64,000 nucleotides of DNA from Bacillota bacterium (GTDB lineage Bacteria; Bacillota; Sulfobacillia; DUMF01). Positions 17,480-26,304 of this stretch are shown piece by piece; within the stretch, counting starts at the first letter, position 1; each line of letters starts with the position of its first letter. The stretch spans positions 107,441 to 171,440 of the forward strand of contig DUMF01000002.1 in NCBI GenBank assembly GCA_012840015.1. Reading direction: 5' to 3'. The notes beneath the pieces are model-generated. The model saw nothing but the letters and a program-made list of their open reading frames with translations. It was not told the DNA's origin and did no database searches. Both the position numbers and the translations under genes were made by a program.

Positions 17480-17500
17480 TCGAAGCAGCGGTTGCTTCGA
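17480..17500. repeat. Inverted repeat in the spoIVA-speD divergent region
   Basis: TCGAAGCA (17480-17487) and TGCTTCGA (17493-17500) are perfect 8-bp complements around a 5-nt centre. It lies 29 nt before the speD promoter, so it could be an operator or a small hairpin. No regulator can be assigned. Confidence 0.4.
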
Positions 17501-17528
17501 AACGCGGCAACGATTTTCTCAGTTATCC

Positions 17529-17556
17529 TTGACAAGGAGGGGGCTTTTGCTAGAAT
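17529..17556 (+). promoter_or_regulatory. Sigma-A type promoter of speD
   Basis: A perfect -35 TTGACA (17529-17534), a 16-nt spacer and TAGAAT (17551-17556) give a strong housekeeping promoter about 50 nt before speD. The hairpin terminator after speD suggests a single-gene transcript. Confidence 0.65.
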
Positions 17557-17613
17557 GGATCTGGTTATCTTGGGGGGCGATAAAGTAATGGCATAAAGGG
17601 GGCTGGGAATGAA

Positions 17614-17985
17614 ATGAATGCCTTGGGCCGGCACGTTTTGGCGGAAGTGTACGGCTGCAGGACGCCCGTAATCGATAGCGTAGAGTCTGTCAAGGAGATA
17701 ATGGTAAATGCAGCTCTAGCAGCCGGGGCAGAAGTCAGAGAAGTAGCCTTTCACAAGTTCAGTCCACAAGGAGTCTCAGGTGTTGTGGTGATTTCCGAAT
17801 CACACTTGGCCGTGCACACCTGGCCGGAGTACGGGTATGCGGCTGTAGACGTCTTTACGTGCGGCGAGAGAGTGAACCCATGGGTGGCTGTGGAGTATAT
17901 TGTAAAAGCTTTTGGCACTTCGAACTATACAGCTACCGAAATGAAGCGGGGAATTTTCGAGAGGGAAAACCTAAAGGCATCCTAA
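17614..17985 (+). CDS. speD: S-adenosylmethionine decarboxylase proenzyme
   Basis: SpeD makes decarboxylated SAM, the aminopropyl donor for spermidine, and so gives rise to methylthioadenosine. This is the short pyruvoyl class: 123 residues, self-cleaved before Ser63 in the ESHLAVHTWPEYG motif, with the catalytic Cys in DVFTCGE. The start at 17614 is ATG; a second in-frame-looking ATG at 17618 is out of frame. It has its own promoter and terminator. Genes for the salvage of methylthioadenosine-type nucleosides lie 2-5 kb downstream, a functional link though apparently not one transcript. No spermidine synthase gene is in the window. Confidence 0.96.
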   Translation: MNALGRHVLAEVYGCRTPVIDSVESVKEIMVNAALAAGAEVREVAFHKFSPQGVSGVVVISESHLAVHTWPEYGYAAVDVFTCGERVNPWVAVEYIVKAFGTSNYTATEMKRGIFERENLKAS

Positions 17986-18033
17986 GCCGAGGTGATTTTT
18001 ATTTTACCTGGTAGTACATCTGTCGTGTGATTG

Positions 18034-18076
18034 CCCTGCGTTTTGAGCGAAATGGACGCAGGGTGTATTTTTTATT
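18034..18076 (+). terminator. Rho-independent terminator after speD
   Basis: CCCTGCGT (18034-18041) pairs with ACGCAGGG (18056-18063), followed by TGTATTTTTTATT. The stem and T-rich tail fit an intrinsic terminator closing the speD transcript. Confidence 0.75.
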
Positions 18077-18098
18077 AAAATCAGCTGGGAGGGATCAC

Positions 18099-19160
18099 AT
18101 GGAAATAGATGTCTTGAAGCAATTGAGCGAGTCGTTTGGCCCTTCCGGTTTTGAATCCGAAATTGCCCGTTTGATGCAGGGTTTTTGGAAGGAGCGATGT
18201 GACGTCCAATTCGACCGACTCGGTAGCATTGTCGGGCGGATGCCCGGTCGCGGACCGCGAGTAATGATCGCTGCCCACATGGACGAAGTAGGTTTCTTGG
18301 TAACCCATATCACTGAGAAAGGCTTCCTGCACTTTCAAACCATAGGCGGCTGGTGGGACCATGTGCTGCTTGCCCAGAGAGTTCGAATACGCACCAGGAA
18401 CGGAGATGTTTTCGGGGTAATAGGCTCAAAGCCGCCGCACCTGATGAACCAGGAAGATAGAAAGAAGATGGTGGAAAGAAAGAATATGTACATAGATGTG
18501 GGAGCGTCCAGTGCGGATGAGGTGCGAAGACTTGGAATCGAACCGGGCGATCCTGCTGTGCCTGCCAGCCCTTTTCAGGTGATGGGTGGGGGCAAGTCGG
18601 TGTTATCTAAGGCTTGGGACGATCGCGCCGGTTGTGCCTGCCTCGTGGAACTGTCGCGAAAGCTTGCGGGGAACCCCATCGAGTGTGAGGTGATATTGGT
18701 CGGTACTGTGCAGGAAGAAGTCGGGTTACGAGGGGCCACAACCAGTGCAAAGCTGGTTAAACCGGACATCGCCATTGCTCTGGATGTGGATGTAGCTGGG
18801 GATGTGCCCGGCATAGAGGAGTACGAGTCCAGGTCTAAGCTAGGCAAAGGGCCGTCAATACTTCTATACGATGCTTCAATGATACCTCACGGCGGATTGC
18901 TGAGGTTTGTGAAGGAGGTAGCCCGGACCGAGGGTATACCAATCCAGTTTAACGCCATGCCAGGCGGGGGCACAGATGCCGGTCGGATCCATCTTTCGGA
19001 GGTGGGGGTTCCGAGCATTGTAATCGGCATTCCCGCGCGGCATATCCACAGTCACGCTGGAGTAATTAACATCGACGATTGCGACGCCACCGTCAGACTG
19101 CTCTTAGCGCTCCTCCGCAAGCTGAATGAGCAGACCCTTGCCAAGATATTGGGTGGTTGA
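18099..19160 (+). CDS. M42 family metallopeptidase
   Basis: A cocatalytic zinc aminopeptidase/endoglucanase-like protein, cytoplasmic, typically forming large dodecameric shells that trim peptides. Visible metal and catalytic sites are AHMDEVGF, SKAWDDRAGC, the EE pair in TVQEEVGLRGA, the DVDVAGD segment and the final His in ARHIHSHAGV. The 353-residue length is normal. ATG 18099 has GGGAGGGA upstream; the frame is open 72 nt further upstream into the speD terminator, so the longer start is rejected. It begins a tightly packed gene train that runs to surE. Exact substrate preference cannot be told. Confidence 0.9.
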   Translation: MEIDVLKQLSESFGPSGFESEIARLMQGFWKERCDVQFDRLGSIVGRMPGRGPRVMIAAHMDEVGFLVTHITEKGFLHFQTIGGWWDHVLLAQRVRIRTRNGDVFGVIGSKPPHLMNQEDRKKMVERKNMYIDVGASSADEVRRLGIEPGDPAVPASPFQVMGGGKSVLSKAWDDRAGCACLVELSRKLAGNPIECEVILVGTVQEEVGLRGATTSAKLVKPDIAIALDVDVAGDVPGIEEYESRSKLGKGPSILLYDASMIPHGGLLRFVKEVARTEGIPIQFNAMPGGGTDAGRIHLSEVGVPSIVIGIPARHIHSHAGVINIDDCDATVRLLLALLRKLNEQTLAKILGG

Positions 19161-19161
19161 C

Positions 19162-19575
19162 ATGATGGAACGCACCTTCGTCATGCTAAAACCGGATGCG
19201 GTTGAACGTGGCCTGGTGGGCGCAGTGTTGGCACGCCTTGAGGCCAAGGGACTTCGCCTAGTGGCTGCCAAAACTATGCTGATCGATCGCCGCCTTGCCG
19301 AAGAGCACTACCAGCTACACAAAGGGAAGCCCTTCTTCGAAGACCTCGTCCAATTTATCTGCTCCGGAATGGTATTGGTTTCGGTGTGGGAAGGCCGAAA
19401 CGCGATCCGTGCGGTAAGACAGCTTGTAGGGGCCACGGACCCGACAGCCGCGGCGCCGGGAACGATCCGCGGCGATTTCGGCCTCGAGATCACCAGAAAC
19501 ATTGTTCACGCATCGGATTCACAGGAGGCCAGTGCCAGGGAGATCCGGCTCTTCTTTGGTGACTTAACGAGGTGA
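19162..19575 (+). CDS. ndk: Nucleoside diphosphate kinase
   Basis: Ndk equalises nucleoside triphosphate pools by a phospho-His intermediate. RTFVMLKPDAVERG is the conserved N-terminus, and NIVHASDS carries the active His (residue 116 counting from ATG 19162, or 115 from ATG 19165). ATDPTAAAPGTIRGDFG is the family nucleotide-binding loop. The length of about 137 residues is normal. It starts 1 nt after the M42 stop, and the DUF72 gene follows 7 nt later, so it is co-transcribed with nucleoside-related genes downstream. Confidence 0.97.
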   Translation: MMERTFVMLKPDAVERGLVGAVLARLEAKGLRLVAAKTMLIDRRLAEEHYQLHKGKPFFEDLVQFICSGMVLVSVWEGRNAIRAVRQLVGATDPTAAAPGTIRGDFGLEITRNIVHASDSQEASAREIRLFFGDLTR

Positions 19576-19582
19576 TGGGGCG

Positions 19583-20365
19583 TTGATCCTTATTGGCACG
19601 TCTGGTTTCAGCTACGATGACTGGAGGGGCCCTTTCTTCCCGGAAGCGACTCCCCGCGAAAAGATGCTCGACTTTTACGTACGGGAGTTTTCTCTAGTGG
19701 AGCTCAACTATACGTACTATACGATGCCTGCGGAGAAGACGATGGCTTCTTTTGCCAGAAGGACTCCGCCCGCTTTCTCGTTCAGCGTGAAGCTCCATAA
19801 ATCGCTGACACACGAAAGAGGCACACCAGAGCAAGCGTCAGCGGCCTTTCAAGCGTTCCTGAAGGCTATCAGACCTCTTGTGGAAGAAGGAAAACTGGCC
19901 TGCTTGCTCGCCCAATACCCATGGTCTTTCAAGCCTCGAGTAGAAAGCTATCAAAGCTTGCGCCAATTAAGGGAAAACATAATCGATTTACCTGTAGTCG
20001 TGGAATTCAGAAATGCTTCTTGGGTTTCCCAAACCACTTTCGAGTTTCTAAGGAGCTTGAAGCTTGGATTTTGCTGCGTAGACGAACCGAACCTCCCTGG
20101 TTTGGTGCCGCCCGTATGCGTGGCTACCGCAGAGCCGGCCTACGTCAGATTCCACGGAAGGAACGCTGCGGCCTGGTGGAAACACGGGGACGCCTCCGAA
20201 AGGTACAACTACCTCTATTCTCTGGAAGAACTGGCTGAATGGAAGCCGCGTTTGGAGAAGCTAGACTCGGCTTTGAACAAAACTCTGGTGTTGTTCAATA
20301 ACTGCCATGGTGGGAACGCGGCGGTGAACGCCAGAATGATGAAGAGCTTGCTGGGGGTGGAATGA
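19583..20365 (+). CDS. DUF72 (YecE-like) TIM-barrel protein
   Basis: A 260-residue protein with the family pattern: IGTSGFSYDDWRGPFFP at the start, LNYTYYTMP, FSFSVKLHKSLTH, the VEFRNASW strand, the YVRFHGRN segment and FNNCHGG at the end. DUF72 proteins are TIM barrels of unproven biochemical role, sometimes linked to nucleic-acid metabolism. The start is TTG 19583 after GAGGTGATGGGG. The next gene begins at the base after its stop. Confidence 0.88.
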   Translation: MILIGTSGFSYDDWRGPFFPEATPREKMLDFYVREFSLVELNYTYYTMPAEKTMASFARRTPPAFSFSVKLHKSLTHERGTPEQASAAFQAFLKAIRPLVEEGKLACLLAQYPWSFKPRVESYQSLRQLRENIIDLPVVVEFRNASWVSQTTFEFLRSLKLGFCCVDEPNLPGLVPPVCVATAEPAYVRFHGRNAAAWWKHGDASERYNYLYSLEELAEWKPRLEKLDSALNKTLVLFNNCHGGNAAVNARMMKSLLGVE

Positions 20366-21151
20366 TTGCCTGATATCGCGATTATCGGTGGCACTGGTGT
20401 GCTGGATCCATCTCTTTTCGCCGCTTCGAAGAGGGTAGTGGAGATAACGCCCTATGGCCCTGCCATTTTTTTCCTCGGTTATGTGGATGAGATACAGGTG
20501 GCTTTCCTGCCTCGGCATGGAGTACTTCACGGGATTCCTCCGCACAAGGTTAACTATAGGGCAAACGTTTGGACCCTTTGGCGCGCCGGGGTGAGGCAGA
20601 TACTAGCTACCGCTGCAGTGGGAGGAATCGACCCGGGATTGGGACAAGGGGACCTGGTGGTTGTGGACCAATGCATTGATTTTACGAGAGGAAGGCCATC
20701 TACCTTTGCGGATGGTATGAGTTCGCCGGTGCGCCACGTGGACTTCACGCACCCTTACTGCAACCGTTTGCGAGGCCTCATTCTTCAGGCGTGTGCCAAT
20801 ACCGGGGCTGGTGCGGTGAGTAGAGGCTGCTATGTATGCGCGGAAGGTCCTCGATTCGAATCACCCGCCGAGATCGAAATGTTCCGTAAGCTTGGGGGCA
20901 GCGTCGTAGGTATGACAGGGATGCCGGAAGCGGCATTGGCTAAGGAAGCTGGCCTTTGTTATGCCACATTGTGCACCGTAACGAACGCTGCTGCCGGGCT
21001 CGGTCACGCCAGGCTGAGTCATGAAGAAGTGGTGAGGAGAATGGAAGGATCAAGGGGTAGAGTCTTGGAGGTAATTCGGGAAACTGTACGATTGGCCAGC
21101 AGGGACGGGCAGGCTTTATCCTGCAGCTGTAGGGAAGGGGCAGTTCTGTGA
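20366..21151 (+). CDS. S-methyl-5'-thioinosine-type purine nucleoside phosphorylase
   Basis: A trimeric PNP/MTAP-family phosphorylase. Family signatures are AIIGGTGVLD (phosphate loop), FLPRHGVLHGIPPHKVNYRA, CAEGPRFES and GMTGMPEAALAKE. After it, TVTNAAAG carries Asn where adenosine-type MTA phosphorylases have an Asp-containing TDYD segment; Asn favours 6-oxopurines. The GMTGMPEAALA segment is the one I know from Pseudomonas methylthioinosine phosphorylase. I infer cleavage of methylthioinosine to hypoxanthine and methylthioribose-1-phosphate, which fits the deaminase gene two positions downstream. MTA phosphorylase remains the alternative. TTG start directly after the DUF72 stop; 4-nt overlap with the SAH hydrolase gene. 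Confidence 0.82.
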   Translation: MPDIAIIGGTGVLDPSLFAASKRVVEITPYGPAIFFLGYVDEIQVAFLPRHGVLHGIPPHKVNYRANVWTLWRAGVRQILATAAVGGIDPGLGQGDLVVVDQCIDFTRGRPSTFADGMSSPVRHVDFTHPYCNRLRGLILQACANTGAGAVSRGCYVCAEGPRFESPAEIEMFRKLGGSVVGMTGMPEAALAKEAGLCYATLCTVTNAAAGLGHARLSHEEVVRRMEGSRGRVLEVIRETVRLASRDGQALSCSCREGAVL

Positions 21152-22374
21152 GCACTTCCTCGGGGTTACAGAAGATCGAATGGGCGCGTGCCCACATGCC
21201 GGTACTGGCAGAAGTCACGAAAGAGGTAACGTCGAGCGGTGAGCTCAAAGGTCGACGAGTAGCCGCGTGCCTCCACTTAGAGGCCAAAACAGCTTGCCTG
21301 CTTCTTGCACTGAGCCAGGCGGGAGCTGAAGTGTGGGCAGCAGCTTCAAATCCACTCTCAACGCAGGACGATGTCGTGGACGCATTGATAAAGCTCGGGG
21401 TGAAGGTATCAGGACGCAGAGGGGAAAGCCTCGACGAATATTCGAGGGATATCGACGCGCTGATAACCTGCCACCCGGACCTCGTTATCGATGACGGGGG
21501 AGACCTCATAATGAGATTTCACGAGAGGGGAGGGCAAGGCCTAAGCGTACTCGGAGCGTGTGAGGAAACCACCACGGGCATAACCAGAATCCGTGCCTTG
21601 GATAGAAGAGCCGGGCTATTATTCCCCGTCATTGCGGTGAACGATGCCCGGTCTAAACGCTTGTTCGATAACAGATATGGGACAGGCCAATCGGCGTTGG
21701 ATGGGATCCTTAGGACTACCAATTTGTTGATCGCGGGGAAAAACGTAGTCGTTTTGGGATACGGGTGGTGCGGAAAAGGTGTAGCTGTACGCGCCAGAGG
21801 TTTGGGAGCCTGCGTGATAGTATGCGAAGTTGACCCGGTCAAAGCGAACGAAGCGCTCATGGAGGGCTTCCGGGTGATGCCGGCCCTGGAAGCGAGCGAA
21901 GTGGGTGATGTCTTCATTACAGTGACCGGCTGTCGGGATGTACTTACAGCGCGGCATTTTTCGCTCATGAAGGACGGGGCCTTGCTCTGCAATGCGGGCC
22001 ACTTCGATGTGGAAATTCGGGTTGATGAGCTCAGTGAAATGGCTGCCGAACGAATCACAGTTCGTGACGGCATTGAGATGTTTCGAATGCGCGACGGCCG
22101 ACGATTGTATCTGTTAGGTCAAGGACGCCTCGTGAACCTGGCCTGCGCCGACGGACATCCCGTGGAAATTATGGACATGAGTTTTTCCCTTCAATTGATG
22201 TCGATTTGGTACCTCGCAGGGCATCACCTCGAACTACCCAAGAGACTCATTCCGGTCCCCGAGGACATCGATACCAAAGTGGCTGCGGCCAGGCTTGCAG
22301 CACTAGGCGTCAAGATTGATACCCTAACGAATGAGCAACGCCAGTATCTAGGAGGGCCAGATGGGAACGACTAA
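21148..22374 (+). CDS. ahcY: S-adenosylhomocysteine (or S-inosylhomocysteine) hydrolase
   Basis: AhcY splits SAH into homocysteine and adenosine with bound NAD. The sequence shows the CEETTTG substrate loop, NDARSKRLFDNRYGTGQS, the Rossmann motif GYGWCGKG, CEVDP, and NAGHFDVEI. YGTGQS with GYGWCGKG is the archaeal/Thermotoga form, and the C-terminus lacks the long Lys/Tyr tail of the bacterial-eukaryal form. A methanogen member of this group is reported to prefer S-inosylhomocysteine after deamination of SAH; the adjacent deaminase makes that substrate plausible here. GTG start overlaps the upstream stop; the deaminase start lies inside its last 14 nt. Confidence 0.9.
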   Translation: MSTSSGLQKIEWARAHMPVLAEVTKEVTSSGELKGRRVAACLHLEAKTACLLLALSQAGAEVWAAASNPLSTQDDVVDALIKLGVKVSGRRGESLDEYSRDIDALITCHPDLVIDDGGDLIMRFHERGGQGLSVLGACEETTTGITRIRALDRRAGLLFPVIAVNDARSKRLFDNRYGTGQSALDGILRTTNLLIAGKNVVVLGYGWCGKGVAVRARGLGACVIVCEVDPVKANEALMEGFRVMPALEASEVGDVFITVTGCRDVLTARHFSLMKDGALLCNAGHFDVEIRVDELSEMAAERITVRDGIEMFRMRDGRRLYLLGQGRLVNLACADGHPVEIMDMSFSLQLMSIWYLAGHHLELPKRLIPVPEDIDTKVAAARLAALGVKIDTLTNEQRQYLGGPDGND

Positions 22375-23689
22375 GTCCAAGTATGTCATAGCTAACGCCA
22401 TGCTAGTGGGAGTCGGGCGCAATGCGGGCGTGATACCGCGCGGGTATCTCGTAGTAGACGGGCGCAGGATAGTTGAGGTAGGAGAGGGGAGTCCTCCCGC
22501 AGATGTGGGGGAGGATGTGATGGACCTTTCCGGAAGGATGGTCATCCCGGGTCTCATCAACTGCCATAACCACGTGGCGATGTCCATTTTAAGAGGGGTT
22601 GGGACTGACCTCAATCTGCAGCGATGGCTAAAGGAAGCTATTTGGCCTATAGAAGAGCACCTCACCAAAGACGACGTATTCTGGGGAGCCTTGCTCTCGA
22701 TAAGCGAGATGGCTCTCGGGGGTATCACGGCCATCGCGGACATGTATTTCTATATGGAGGAGGTAGCGCGCGCCGCCGCAATTGTTGGGGTGCGAGCGTT
22801 CCTTTCCCAGGGTCTGGTGGGAGGCAATCGTTCCAAATGGTGGCATACGTTTTTCGCCACCAGGGCTTTGTGGCGAAAGTGGAACGGGGCGGCGGAAGGC
22901 AAGATCAAAGTATTCCTCGGGCCACACGCAGTATACACCTGTCCACCCCCTTGGCTCAGAAAGGCAACACAGCTGGCGAGGCGACTGAACTCTCCCCTGC
23001 AGATTCACCTTTCGGAGACTGCAGAAGAAGTAGAAGAGTGTTATAGCAAGCACGGTATGAGCCCAATCGCACTTTATTATCACAATGATGGGAAGGCGAT
23101 AAAGACCCTGGCCGCCCACTGCGTCCACCTCAGCAGTGAGGACATAGAGCTGTTGCGAAAGTTCGATGAAATTCACGTAGTGCATTGTCCTTGGTCGAAT
23201 TTGTATCTGGGAAGTGGAATTGCCCCAGTGACGGAGCTACTCGAGGCAGGCGTATCGGTATGTCTGGGCACGGACGGCCCTGCATCTTCCTCCATGGATA
23301 TGTTTGAGACGATGCGGCTGGCGGCGTTGCTCCAAAAGGGCAAGAAGCAAAGAGCCGACGCATGTACGGCTCGTCAGGCGTTTCTCATGGCTACCGTGAA
23401 TGGAGCCGCCGCACTTGGGCTCGATACCGGCTTCCTGGCACCCGGGCTGGAAGCAGATCTGGTGATCGTGGATCTGGACAGACCGTCGTTACAGCCCATG
23501 GCTGATCCAATAGCTGCGCTGGTGTACGAGGGCAGCGCGGAACTCGTGAGGGATGTTATGATAGCAGGCGAGTGGGTGGTCCGCGACCGCCGGCTCGTGA
23601 GGTTGGCCGAGCATACGATCACTTTGGAGCAGATCCAAGAGCAAGTGAGAGAACGCCATCGGAGGGCAGTATGGGAAAGAAATACGTAG
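22361..23689 (+). CDS. mtaD: 5-methylthioadenosine/S-adenosylhomocysteine deaminase
   Basis: An amidohydrolase-superfamily deaminase that converts the adenine ring of MTA, SAH or adenosine to hypoxanthine. Metal ligands and signatures are INCHNHVAM, WPIEEHL, the GGITAIADMYF strand, QIHLSET, AAHCVHLS, VVHCPWSN and CLGTDGPASS. The 442-residue length is normal. The start ATG 22361 has AGGAGGG inside ahcY. Guanine/other aminohydrolases are alternatives, but the position between SAH hydrolase and a 6-oxopurine phosphorylase supports this call. The gene overlaps the DinG gene by 19 nt. Confidence 0.88.
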   Translation: MGTTKSKYVIANAMLVGVGRNAGVIPRGYLVVDGRRIVEVGEGSPPADVGEDVMDLSGRMVIPGLINCHNHVAMSILRGVGTDLNLQRWLKEAIWPIEEHLTKDDVFWGALLSISEMALGGITAIADMYFYMEEVARAAAIVGVRAFLSQGLVGGNRSKWWHTFFATRALWRKWNGAAEGKIKVFLGPHAVYTCPPPWLRKATQLARRLNSPLQIHLSETAEEVEECYSKHGMSPIALYYHNDGKAIKTLAAHCVHLSSEDIELLRKFDEIHVVHCPWSNLYLGSGIAPVTELLEAGVSVCLGTDGPASSSMDMFETMRLAALLQKGKKQRADACTARQAFLMATVNGAAALGLDTGFLAPGLEADLVIVDLDRPSLQPMADPIAALVYEGSAELVRDVMIAGEWVVRDRRLVRLAEHTITLEQIQEQVRERHRRAVWERNT

Positions 23690-26304
23690 CACTGGACCTC
23701 GAAACCACGGGACTAAATCCGCTGGAAGACGAAATCATCGAGGTAGCAGCGGTGGTATACTCTGAAGGCCGCGCGGAGAAAGAATTCACCAGCCTTGTCA
23801 AACCTTCGAAGCCTGTCCCACCATCGATTGCCTTGATTACCGGTATTTCCCAGGAAATACTAGCGGGTGCTCCTACGGCTGAAGCAGTGCTGGAAGAGCT
23901 TAGGCCGTTATTGGAAGGTGCGATGATCGTTGCTCACAATGCCCAATTTGATTTGAATTTCCTGGAGGCCACTGCGCGCAGATTATCCGTCCGGGGATTC
24001 GAGTACGAAGGAGTCGTAGACACTCTTGAGCTATCGCGGCTGGTGCTGCCGGTCATGAGAAGTCATAGATTGGCCTCCATTGTGAGCGAGCTAAATATAC
24101 CTCCTTCTTTGCAAAACCACAGGGCTCTCGACGATGCCAAAACCACGGGTCTGGTATTCTACTCGCTGCTGGAGCGTATTCCCAAGCTGGGGGAAGAATT
24201 GTTGTTACAACTTCTGGATGTCATGGATGGTATTCCGTGGCCACTGCGGCATCTATTTGAAGAGGCGTTGCCCGACTCTAAGTGGGTGAAGCGACCTGTG
24301 TCGGGCAAAAGCGGCCTCTCGGTTGAAGGGAAAGCCTCTGAAGTAGTATCGCCGCCCACACAGGCGCCAGTCAGTGCCAAAGAAATTGAGGGCCTCCTGG
24401 GACCAAACGGAGCAGCGTTGAAGGTGATTCCCGGTTTCGAATTTCGTCCCGGCCAGCTCCAGATGGCGTACCTTGTGCTGGAGGCATTCAGTGAGGCCAG
24501 GCACATGGTTATCGAAGCGGGAACAGGTTCGGGCAAGTCGCTGGCTTACCTTGTCCCAGCCGCACTGTGGGCGTTGAGGACTGGGAAAAAAGTGGTCGTG
24601 GCTACGCATACCATCAACCTACAAGAACAACTGATAACCAAGGATATTCCCATGGTTGAGAAGTTGATCCGTCAAAGGCTTAACGCGGCTGTCGTCAAGG
24701 GACGCTCAAATTATCTTTGCAAACGAAGGTGGGCGCACTTCTTGGCGGAGCTCAAGACGAGAACGCCCCGAGCGAGACGGTCTGCCTTACGGCTTTTGTC
24801 GTGGGCGGCAAATACCAATACCGGGGACTGCTCGGAAATCAGCCTAACCCCGGAGGAAGAGCCGCTTTGGCGGGAAATCGCCGGAAATCCCAGGGCGTGC
24901 ATGGGCGGGGCATGCGCTTTTAGAAGCTCCTGCTATGTCATGGCTTCCCGAGAGGAAGCAGAAAAGGCCAGTATCATAGTAACGAATCATGCAATGTTGT
25001 TCGCGGATTTAGCGACAGGTAACCGGGTGCTTCCAGATTACTCGTATGCAGTCATAGACGAGGCTCACAACCTGGAAGAGGCGGCTACCCACGCCTTCGG
25101 AGGCCGTGTGACATCGAGTGAACTCATAGAAACTCTCGAGGGTTTACTCCGGCACCCTATCATCGGTAAGCGACTTAGAGATTCCGGACCGCTGAATGTT
25201 CTGGAAGCATCTAGGAAAGCCCTCCGAACTGTAAGCGCGGAAACCCCGCAGAAGTCATTGGCGGTCGCTGCACAATTGAGGGAGCTCGCCACGTGGCTCA
25301 ACGAGCTAGCGGAGAAAGAATCAGAACCGGAATGCCAACGCGAAGCCTTGGCAGCTTCGCTCGAGCTCGCCGAAAGGGCCGGTGTGATGGTGAGGGCGAT
25401 TCAATGCGATGATGCGCGCGAAGCGGGTTGGGTGGAAGGCTCGGGAGAGGATACCGTTTTCAGCTATGCCCCCCTTTGGGTGGGGGAAACGCTGGCCGAG
25501 AGGTTCTTCGATGGGCTCGAGGGCTCCGTGATAACCTCCGCTACGTTGTCCGTCGGAGGCAGTCTTGAGACTTTCCTAAGGCGAACCGGCCTCATGATGT
25601 TACCTCAGGAAAGAGTTCACACCGAAATAGTAGAGTCTCCTTTTAATTATGAATCGCAAGCATTGCTTTGTGTGCCTACGGACGTGGCTGCTCCGTCTGG
25701 GCAAGAAATGGCTGACTTCAGGGAGAAGGCGATCGACTTGGTGAAAGGTATATGCGACGTTTGCCACGGCAAGTCGGTCGTGCTGTTCACGTCACATGCC
25801 ATGATGAGGGAATTCGAAGCGCGCTTGCGGGGGCCGCTCATGTCAAATGGGATTAACTTGTTGTGTCAGGGCATCGACGGCAACCGGGCTGCAATAGCAG
25901 AACTTTTCCCGAAAGTACAACCGGCGGTGGTTTTTGGAACGGCCAGCTTTTGGGAAGGGTTGGATATGCCTCCAGGCTCGCTGGCGTGCGTGGTCATCGT
26001 CAAGCTTCCGTTCGAGGTGCCGAATCTGCCATTGCCGAATGCACGGGCTCGCTGCGTAGCCGAGGCGGGAGGAAACCCGTTTGAAGAGCTCACGTTGCCG
26101 AACGCGGTGATCAGATTCAAACAAGGTTTTGGACGATTGATCCGCCGGCAAAGCGACCGAGGCGCAGTTGTGGTACTTGATCGTAGGATAGTGGATTCGA
26201 GATACGGACGCGTGTTTATCGATTCTTTACCCCAACCCACCTGCTATTTCGCCAGTTCTAGGGAGATCATCGCCAGAATCGGAGAGTGGTTGAACGGCGG
26301 ATGA
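23671..26304 (+). CDS. dinG: DinG-type helicase with N-terminal DnaQ-like exonuclease
   Basis: Residues 1-175 are a DEDD 3'-5' exonuclease domain (ALDLETTGL, AHNAQFDLNFLE, HRALDDAKTT). The rest is an XPD/DinG superfamily 2 helicase: Walker A EAGTGSGKS, DEAH box DEAHNLEEA, and a C-terminal GFGRLIRR motif. Cysteines in YLCKRRW and RACMGGACAFRSSC have the layout of the iron-sulfur cluster of this family, which the Bacillus exonuclease-type DinG often lacks. ATG 23671 has GGAGGG upstream. Role: unwinding or resection in DNA repair, inferred from family. Confidence 0.92.
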   Translation: MGKKYVALDLETTGLNPLEDEIIEVAAVVYSEGRAEKEFTSLVKPSKPVPPSIALITGISQEILAGAPTAEAVLEELRPLLEGAMIVAHNAQFDLNFLEATARRLSVRGFEYEGVVDTLELSRLVLPVMRSHRLASIVSELNIPPSLQNHRALDDAKTTGLVFYSLLERIPKLGEELLLQLLDVMDGIPWPLRHLFEEALPDSKWVKRPVSGKSGLSVEGKASEVVSPPTQAPVSAKEIEGLLGPNGAALKVIPGFEFRPGQLQMAYLVLEAFSEARHMVIEAGTGSGKSLAYLVPAALWALRTGKKVVVATHTINLQEQLITKDIPMVEKLIRQRLNAAVVKGRSNYLCKRRWAHFLAELKTRTPRARRSALRLLSWAANTNTGDCSEISLTPEEEPLWREIAGNPRACMGGACAFRSSCYVMASREEAEKASIIVTNHAMLFADLATGNRVLPDYSYAVIDEAHNLEEAATHAFGGRVTSSELIETLEGLLRHPIIGKRLRDSGPLNVLEASRKALRTVSAETPQKSLAVAAQLRELATWLNELAEKESEPECQREALAASLELAERAGVMVRAIQCDDAREAGWVEGSGEDTVFSYAPLWVGETLAERFFDGLEGSVITSATLSVGGSLETFLRRTGLMMLPQERVHTEIVESPFNYESQALLCVPTDVAAPSGQEMADFREKAIDLVKGICDVCHGKSVVLFTSHAMMREFEARLRGPLMSNGINLLCQGIDGNRAAIAELFPKVQPAVVFGTASFWEGLDMPPGSLACVVIVKLPFEVPNLPLPNARARCVAEAGGNPFEELTLPNAVIRFKQGFGRLIRRQSDRGAVVVLDRRIVDSRYGRVFIDSLPQPTCYFASSREIIARIGEWLNGG

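Noticed and set aside
20341..21150. SAH or SAM riboswitch controlling the nucleoside salvage genes
   Set aside because: The genes follow each other with overlap or no gap, so there is no leader region, and no such fold was seen before the M42 gene that begins the train.
21519..22073. 184-codon antisense frame opposite ahcY
   Set aside because: Shadow of a well conserved enzyme; no start signal or known motif.
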